The notes beneath the pieces are model-generated. The model did no database searches, was not told the DNA's origin, and saw only the letters and a program-made list of their open reading frames with translations. Positions 58,829 to 64,000 of a DNA stretch of 64,000 nucleotides are shown piece after piece (the first letter of the stretch is position 1; every line of letters begins with the position of its first letter). The stretch covers positions 693,822 to 757,821 of the forward strand of contig NZ_ML123045.1 of the NCBI RefSeq assembly GCF_003846175.1, in the 5' to 3' direction. Made by a program: the position numbers and the translations under genes. The stretch is from Streptomyces sp. ADI95-17 (GTDB taxonomy: Bacteria > Actinomycetota > Actinomycetes > Streptomycetales > Streptomycetaceae).

Positions 58829-60190
58829 ATGGACAAGCAGCAGGAATTCGTCCTCAGGACGCTTGAGGAGCGCGACATCCGCTTCGTACGGCTGTGGTTC
58901 ACCGATGTCCTGGGCTACCTCAAATCCGTCGCGGTCGCCCCCGCGGAACTGGAACAGGCGTTCGACGAGGGCATCGGCTTCGACGGCTCGGCCATCGAGG
59001 GCTTCGCCCGGGTGTACGAGTCCGACATGATCGCCAAGCCGGACCCGGGCACGTTCCAGATCCTGCCGTGGCGGGCGGAGGCCCCCGGCACGGCCCGGAT
59101 GTTCTGCGACATCCTGATGCCCGACGGCTCGCCCTCCTTCGCCGACCCGCGCTACGTCCTCAAGCGCATCCTCGCCAAGACCTCCGACCTGGGCTTCACC
59201 TTCTACACCCACCCGGAGATCGAGTTCTTCCTGCTGAAGGACAAGCCGGTCGACGGCAGCCGCCCCACCCCCGCCGACAGCTCCGGCTACTTCGACCACA
59301 CCCCGCAGAACGTCGGCATGGACTTCCGCCGCCAGGCGATCACCATGCTCGAATCCATGGGCATCTCGGTCGAGTTCAGCCACCACGAGGGCGCCCCCGG
59401 CCAGCAGGAGATCGACCTGCGGTACGCGGACGCGCTCTCCACCGCCGACAACATCATGACCTTCCGCCTGGTGATGAAGCAGGTCGCGCTGGAGCAGGGC
59501 GTGCAGGCGACGTTCATGCCGAAGCCGTTCTCCGAGTACCCCGGCTCGGGCATGCACACCCACCTCTCGCTCTTCGAGGGCGACCGCAACGCCTTCTACG
59601 AGTCGGGCGCCGAGTACCAGCTCTCCAAGGTCGGCCGCTCCTTCATCGCCGGCCTGCTCACCCACGCCGCGGAGATCTCCGCCGTCACCAACCAGTGGGT
59701 CAACTCCTACAAGCGCATCTGGGGCGGCTCCTCCCGCGCCGCGGGCGCCGGCGGCGAGGCCCCCTCGTACATCTGCTGGGGCCACAACAACCGCTCCGCG
59801 CTCATCCGCGTACCCATGTACAAGCCCGGCAAGACCGGCTCCGCCCGGGTGGAGGTCCGCTCCATCGACTCCGGCGCCAACCCCTACCTGACGTACGCGG
59901 TGCTGCTCGCCGCGGGCCTCAGGGGCATCGAGGAGGGCTACGAACTCCCGGCCGGCGCCGACGACGACGTCTGGGCGCTGTCCGACGCGGAGCGCCGCGC
60001 GATGGGCATCGAGCCGCTGCCGCAGAACCTGGGCGAGGCGATCGCGCTGATGGAGAAGAGCGAACTGGTCGCCGAGACGCTCGGCGAACACGTCTTCGAC
60101 TTCTTCCTGCGCAACAAGAAGCAGGAGTGGGAGGAGTACCGCTCCGAGGTCACCGCCTTCGAGCTGAAGGCGCTGCTGCCGGTGCTGTAA
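58829..60190 (+). CDS. glnA2: GlnA2-type glutamine synthetase-like enzyme
   Basis: 453 residues from ATG at 58829 (AAGG upstream), the length of Streptomyces GlnA2 rather than GlnA1. Beta-grasp: FVRLWFTDVLGYLKSVAVAP, GIGFDGSAIEGFARV. Catalytic barrel: HPEIEFFLLKDKP, SHHEGAPGQQEIDLRYADAL, GSGMHTHLSLFEGDRNAFYE, NRSALIRVPMYKPGKTGSAR, VEVRSIDSGANPYLTYAVLL. The usual adenylylation-loop Tyr is not seen. Close sequence recall suggests the GlnA2 group, reported as a gamma-glutamylpolyamine synthetase in S. coelicolor; glutamine synthesis itself may be secondary. Confidence 0.94.
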   Translation: MDKQQEFVLRTLEERDIRFVRLWFTDVLGYLKSVAVAPAELEQAFDEGIGFDGSAIEGFARVYESDMIAKPDPGTFQILPWRAEAPGTARMFCDILMPDGSPSFADPRYVLKRILAKTSDLGFTFYTHPEIEFFLLKDKPVDGSRPTPADSSGYFDHTPQNVGMDFRRQAITMLESMGISVEFSHHEGAPGQQEIDLRYADALSTADNIMTFRLVMKQVALEQGVQATFMPKPFSEYPGSGMHTHLSLFEGDRNAFYESGAEYQLSKVGRSFIAGLLTHAAEISAVTNQWVNSYKRIWGGSSRAAGAGGEAPSYICWGHNNRSALIRVPMYKPGKTGSARVEVRSIDSGANPYLTYAVLLAAGLRGIEEGYELPAGADDDVWALSDAERRAMGIEPLPQNLGEAIALMEKSELVAETLGEHVFDFFLRNKKQEWEEYRSEVTAFELKALLPVL

Positions 60191-60219
60191 GAGCAGGTCA
60201 GCGGCTTAGGGAGCGCAAC

Positions 60220-60259
60220 GCGGGCGGGTCGACCGGTTCAATGGAGGCGACCCGCCCGC
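60220..60259 (+). terminator. glnA2 terminator
   Basis: Perfect 12-bp stem (60220-60231 with 60248-60259), 16-nt loop, 30 bp after the glnA2 stop and 9 bp before the integrase remnant ends. Confidence 0.65.
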
Positions 60260-60267
60260 AGTCATGA

Positions 60268-61291
60268 TCAGCTCTGGGCCGTCTGGGGGCCGTCAAGCCC
60301 GGACGGACGGCCGAGGTACACCTTGTCCATGGCGACACGGGCCCGCCCCTCGCTACTCGTGCTCAGCGCCTTGATGTTCTCCCCGGCGTCCAGGAGCACG
60401 GACGCGTAGAAGTGCCGCAGGGCGTGCATCCCGTGCTCTCTCGCAGCCGTGTGGCGCTTGCCCGGCTCGGCGGGCGGAATGACGCCGGCCGCGACGAGAG
60501 CGGACTTCCACAGCCGAGTGTTGAAGTCGGTACGCCGCACCGCGCCCTTCCCGTCCGGCCGGACGAAGAGGAGGCGCTTGGTGACGGGCTTACCGTCCGG
60601 ACGCGCCCACGGCAACGTCACAGCCACGGGAGCGGAGGCGGCCATATGCCTCCTCAATGCTTCAGCCACCTGCGGGGAGAGGGGTACGTCCCGCTCCTTC
60701 TGGCGCTTGGGCAGAGCGAAACCAACTCGCCTTCTACCACCTTGACTCGGCATCCGACGTGCACCCAGCCCGTGCCGAATCGGATCGCCTCCTCTGCCAG
60801 TCCGAAGGCCTCACCCTGGCGGGGACCGCACCCCGCACCGAGGTCCACCATGGCGCGGTACTGCTCAGGCAGAGCGGCCTGCGCGGCGAAGACTCGTTCC
60901 GATGCCCAGGGCGCAACCTTCTGAGCGTTGCGGGCCGGCGCGCGCACGGTGCTCGCGCTGCAAGGGTTCTTGCGCATGTACTCGTCATCGACGGCGGCGT
61001 TGAGGATCGCTGAGACGCTGGAGAAGATGACGCGCCGGTACGAGGTAGCCGGGAGGCCAGCCACTCGCGGATGTGCTCGGGCTTGAAAGAGCCGAGAGGC
61101 CGCGGGCCGAGGTACGGCAGTGCGTGCAACCGGATCTGAGAGTTCACCGATTCCCGAGACGTCGGGTCCGAGGTCTGCGCTTTGAGCCAGCGTTCGGCGT
61201 ACTCCCGGAACGTGGTCTGCGCCAACTTCGGGTCGATGTGCTGCCCGCTGTCCATATCCGCAGCCGTTTTGCTCAACCACGGCTTGTCCAT
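60268..61291 (-). pseudogene. Tyrosine integrase remnant, two frameshifts and catalytic end deleted
   Basis: Three minus-strand frames form one integrase. N-part (from 61291): KTAADMDSGQHIDPKLAQTT, FREYAERWLKAQTSDP, FKPEHIREWLA. Near 61070 the frame shifts to LPATSYRRVIFSSVSAIL, NAAVDDEYMRKNPC, DLGAGCGPRQGEAFGLAEEA (catalytic-Arg region), GWVHVGCRVKVVEGELV. At the AAA run 60718-60721 it shifts again to FALPKRQKERDVPLSPQ and HALRHFYASVLLDAGENIKA. Then KALS is joined directly to TSSEGRAR, skipping the roughly 20 residues that should hold the late His and nucleophile Tyr. The start is also missing. Cannot be active. Confidence 0.9.
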
Positions 61292-61640
61292 TGGGCTGCT
61301 CTATGACGTAGGGCAGGCATGTTCGGTCGAGCAGGTCCCGAGTAGGTCCGACGAGGTCGACGTGTTCGCCGCCCCATCCACGGGACCGGTTGGTGCCCAC
61401 GGTGAGCCCGCACTTGTTCTGACAGGGCGGGGAAGCATGCACCAGGGCGTACTGCTCGATCTCACCCGTCTCGATCAGGTGGGTGAGGTGCTCCAGAGCA
61501 TCGCCCCGGTGGGCGGGGAACGGGTAGCGGGGGCGGTCGGCGAGGTCCACGCCGTCAACGTCGAAGCCGGCACGGTGGTAGCCCATGGCGGCGCCGCCGG
61601 GACCCTTGTGACGGCAGGCGCTGTGTCCCACACAGGTCAT
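61290..61640 (-). pseudogene. Fragment of a phage-type DNA cytosine methylase
   Basis: Minus-strand segment of about 115 residues. GGAAMGYHRAGFDVDGVDLA resembles motif I of Dcm-like enzymes, but the preceding LDLFC-type strand is lost. ALVHASPPCQNKCGL carries the catalytic SPPCQ (motif IV), then RGWGGEHVDLVGPTRDLLDR and LPYVIEQPNG (motif VI-like). After that it runs into the truncated integrase, with the integrase frame shifted relative to it. A deletion has joined two pieces of a former mobile element. Confidence 0.85.
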
Positions 61641-62001
61641 GTCGCTTTACGCGAGGGTCGAGAGTCCCTGTTGTGTCGCGTTGCAGCGAAGCATGTTGTC
61701 TCTTTGTCCTGCACGACTGCGTGACTGAGATCACGTCTGCGTGAGGGTGCCACGTCAGCTGGAACGATAGGTGAAGGTGTGGGTTCTGGCACAGGGGCCT
61801 TCCGTGTAGGGGGCGTTGGGTCGATCAGTGGTGAGGACGGCCAGGGAACGTTCACGATTGCCGCTGACGGTGAGCAGCACGATCTGTGACAGGCGCGGAG
61901 CGCCTGAGCGGCGCATATCGTTGGCGTATCGAAAAGCGGATACGCGCCGGCAACACAGGGCCGACTTGGCTGGCGTCATGTCCTATCGCGAACCAGCACC
62001 C
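61641..62001. other. Gene-poor junction before femX
   Basis: 361 bp with no convincing gene. It holds a short dyad CGTGA-N6-TCACG (61720-61735), CRP-like in form, and weakly coding-looking sequence ahead of the femX start. Codon and base composition change here: less C at third positions than left of glnA2. It may include the outer end of the decayed element; no att repeat was recognised. Confidence 0.5.
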
Positions 62002-63132
62002 ATGTCCCTCCCTGTGACGCTGAGCGTCGCGCCGATCAGCGACGCCGAGCACCTGGCCTTTGTGCGGGCGCAGCGGTCGGTGAACTTTGTGCAGACGCCG
62101 GCGTGGGGGCGGGTGAAGACGGAGTGGCGCAGTGAGTCGCTCGGATGGTTCGACGGCGTGCGGCTTGTGGGGGCGGGGCTTGTCCTTCACCGGCCGGTGC
62201 CGGGGCTGTCGCGGTTCACGCTTGCGTATCTGCCGTGGGGTCCTGACATCGACTGGTCCGGGGACATCGGTGCGTGGCTCGACCCACTGGCGGCATATCT
62301 CAAGGCTCGCGGCGCGTTCGCGATCCGGCTGTGCCCGCCAGTGCGGACGCACACCTGGGATGCGGCGCAGGTCAAGGACGGCGTGGCCGATCCGGGGGCG
62401 CGGCGGCTGACCGAGCTCCCTGATGGGCAGGTCGATCCGGTCGGTGCCGAGGTGAGCCGACGGCTGCGGGCGGCCGGCTGGCTGCCGCAGAGCCCTGAGG
62501 ACGGGTTCGGTGCCGGGCAGCCGCAGTTCACGTACGAGGTGCCGCTGGCGGGACGGTCCGAGGACGACGTCCTGAAGGGCATGAACCAGCAGTGGCGCCG
62601 CAACATCAAGAAGGCCGCGAAGGCGGGGGGCGAGGTCACGGTCGGTGGTGCGTCGGACCTCGCGGCGTTCCACGAGCTCTACGTACACACCGCCGCCCGC
62701 GACAGATTCACGCCGCGGCCGTTGGCGTACTTCGAGACGATGTTCGCGGAGTTGAGCGCCGAGGATCCCGAGCGGATCGCGCTCTATCTGGCGTGCCACG
62801 AGGGCGAGTTGGTGGCTGCGACGATCCTGGTGCGGGTCGGCGGACACTCCTGGTACGTGTACGGCGCCTCCTCGACGGCCAAGCGTGAGGTGCGGGGTTC
62901 CAACGCGTGCCAGTGGGCGATGATCCGCGATTCACTGGCGGCGGGCTGCGACGTGTACGACCTGCGGGGCATCACGCCGACGCTCGACACCGCTGATCCG
63001 CATGTGGGCCTGATCCGGTTCAAGGTCGGCACCGGGGGGCGGGCGGTGCGGTACGTCGGGGAGTGGGATCTGCCGCTGCGACCGCTGGTCTACCGTGCCT
63101 TCGACCTGTACATGCGGCGGCGCGGGCGCTGA
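62002..63132 (+). CDS. FemX/FemABX-type peptidoglycan bridge aminoacyltransferase
   Basis: 376 residues from ATG at 62002 (MSLPVTLSVAPISDAEHLAF); 61978 is an alternative and no strong ribosome-binding site is seen. Two GNAT-like halves typical of Fem proteins: NFVQTPAWGRVKTEWRSESL (about 33), SRFTLAYLPWGPDIDW, then GMNQQWRRNIKKAAKAGGEV (about 195), RPLAYFETMFAELSAE, SWYVYGASSTAKREVRGSNA and CDVYDLRGITPTLDTADPHV with GLIRFKVGTGGRAVRYVGEW. Adds glycine (or another residue) from tRNA to lipid-linked stem peptide. No coiled-coil insertion. Convergent with the murF-like gene. Confidence 0.92.
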   Translation: MSLPVTLSVAPISDAEHLAFVRAQRSVNFVQTPAWGRVKTEWRSESLGWFDGVRLVGAGLVLHRPVPGLSRFTLAYLPWGPDIDWSGDIGAWLDPLAAYLKARGAFAIRLCPPVRTHTWDAAQVKDGVADPGARRLTELPDGQVDPVGAEVSRRLRAAGWLPQSPEDGFGAGQPQFTYEVPLAGRSEDDVLKGMNQQWRRNIKKAAKAGGEVTVGGASDLAAFHELYVHTAARDRFTPRPLAYFETMFAELSAEDPERIALYLACHEGELVAATILVRVGGHSWYVYGASSTAKREVRGSNACQWAMIRDSLAAGCDVYDLRGITPTLDTADPHVGLIRFKVGTGGRAVRYVGEWDLPLRPLVYRAFDLYMRRRGR

Positions 63133-63147
63133 GCCCGCGCCGCACGG

Positions 63148-64000
63148 TTACCCGAGTGCGGAGGCCACCTCGTCGAGGCGGGCGCCGCGCGACGCCTTGA
63201 CGAGGACGACGTCACCGTCGGTAAGGATCTCGTGCAGCCAGGCTGCGGCCGCTTGGTTGTTGGGGAACGCGACCGCCCGCGCCCCTGCGGCGTCGGCGAC
63301 GGGACGGGCGGTTTCGCCGACGACGGCCACCAGGTCGGCGTGTGCGGCCGCGTACTCGCCCACCGCTCGGTGTTCGGCCTCGCTGTCGGCGCCGAGTTCG
63401 AGCATCGCGCCGAGTACGGCGATACGGCGCCGGCCCGAGATCGCGGCGAGCGTGTCCAGGGCGGCTCGGGTGGAGTCGGGGTTGGCGTTGTAGGAGTCGT
63501 TGAGCAGGGTCGCGCCGCAGGCGAGGGTGCGCAACTCCATGCGCCATTTGGACAGTGAGGCGGTGCTGAGGGCCACTGCCGAGGTGATCAGGGGGATGCC
63601 GGCTGCGAGTCCCGCCGCGGCGGCGGCCGCCGCGTTGAGTGCCTGGTGGGCGCCCACGAGCGGCAGCGCGACACGGGCCGAGGCGCCGGAGGTGCGCAGC
63701 GTGAAGGTCGCCCGGCCCAGGCGGTCGAGGACCAGGTCCTGGACACGCACGTCGGCGTGTTCGGCGCGGCCGAAAGTCAGGACCGGCCCGTCGGTCAGCG
63801 CACGCATCGCGACGACGCGGGGGTCGTCGGCGTTGAGGACGGCGGTGCCGCCGGGTGCGAGGCCGCGCACGAGTTCGCCCTTGGTCCGTGCGATGGCCGC
63901 GCGCGAGCCGAACTCCCCGATGTGGGCCTGGCCGACATTGAGCACGACCGCGATGTCGGGTGCGACCAGGCCGGTGAGGTGGGCGATGTCGCCGACGTGG
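63148..64000 (-). CDS. murF: MurF-type UDP-MurNAc-tripeptide--dipeptide ligase (5' end outside window)
   Basis: C-terminal two thirds, 283 residues seen, continuous to the window edge. Mur-ligase central domain: [20 protein letters not shown] (His/Glu and carbamyl-Lys region), [20 protein letters not shown], then the C-domain [40 protein letters not shown] and [19 protein letters not shown]. Joins D-Ala-D-Ala, or D-Ala-D-Lac in resistance versions, to the stem tripeptide. A core dcw-cluster murF would have division genes as neighbours; here it faces femX, which suggests an extra, possibly resistance-linked copy. Upstream sequence is not in view. Confidence 0.9.
   Translation of the reverse strand, partial: HVGDIAHLTGLVAPDIAVVLNVGQAHIGEFGSRAAIARTKGELVRGLAPGGTAVLNADDPRVVAMRALTDGPVLTFGRAEHADVRVQDLVLDRLGRATFTLRTSGASARVALPLVGAHQALNAAAAAAAGLAAGIPLITSAVALSTASLSKWRMELRTLACGATLLNDSYNANPDSTRAALDTLAAISGRRRIAVLGAMLELGADSEAEHRAVGEYAAAHADLVAVVGETARPVADAAGARAVAFPNNQAAAAWLHEILTDGDVVLVKASRGARLDEVASALG

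Noticed and set aside
60654..61640. A single 328-residue gene covering methylase and integrase pieces
   Set aside because: Its first third matches a methylase and its middle an integrase interior, while the integrase N- and C-parts lie in other frames. It is a decay product, not a fused enzyme.
61720..61735. CRP site CGTGA-N6-TCACG before femX
   Set aside because: Only five-base arms with G/C ends and no nearby promoter elements; too weak to call a regulatory site.

Overview
The window is high-GC actinobacterial chromosome, almost certainly Streptomyces. Codon third positions are mostly G/C, GTG and TTG starts are common, twin-arginine signals abound, and several genes are typical of the genus: a GlnA2-type glutamine synthetase-like enzyme, an AfsR/SARP-type regulator, a multisensor SpoIIE-type phosphatase, an F420-dependent NADP reductase, LAxTG/HtaA haem-surface proteins and an Rsm22-family protein. 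About 55 protein genes are supported. I saw no rRNA, tRNA or CRISPR array.

Layout. 1-12.4 kb: a methyltransferase cut by the window edge with a divergent TetR gene and tandem operators, a TipA-like MerR regulator, a secreted PL8 polysaccharide lyase, a PAS/GAF/PP2C/ATPase phosphatase, and small metabolic genes (phosphoesterase, VOC protein, glycosyltransferase, MazG-like, PhzF, lamin-tail protein). 12.5-23.5 kb: an SDR, phoD, an oxidoreductase, a Bcr/CflA exporter, two unrecognised proteins, Rsm22, a dimethylarginine hydrolase opposite a TetR gene, and a stand-alone prim-pol-like protein. 23.5-35.9 kb: a continuous iron and haem block, with efeO-efeB-efeU plus a lipoprotein, hmuT-U-V, two divergent HtaA proteins, a PhzF homologue and a haem oxygenase. 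Three DtxR/DmdR1-like iron boxes mark its promoters. Haem would be caught at the surface by the HtaA proteins, passed to HmuT, imported by HmuUV and opened by the oxygenase, while EfeUOB supplies elemental iron.

36-60.2 kb is conserved chromosomal core: map, npdG-type reductase, site-2 protease, AfsR-type regulator, a DrrAB-like ABC exporter, panB, an EmrB/QacA-type exporter with its TetR gene and a perfect palindromic operator, an EEP-family protein, another MFS exporter, nadE, a probable copper module (multicopper oxidase, CBS protein, DUF305, DUF3105), and glnA2 with a candidate GlnR site.

60.2-64 kb differs. Directly after glnA2 lies the wreckage of an integrated element: a tyrosine integrase with two frameshifts and its catalytic end deleted, joined to a fragment of a phage-type cytosine methylase. 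Beyond it are a FemX-type peptidoglycan bridge enzyme and a convergent second-type MurF (cut by the window edge), in DNA whose codon choice looks less C-biased. This looks like the edge of an acquired cell-wall-remodelling segment.
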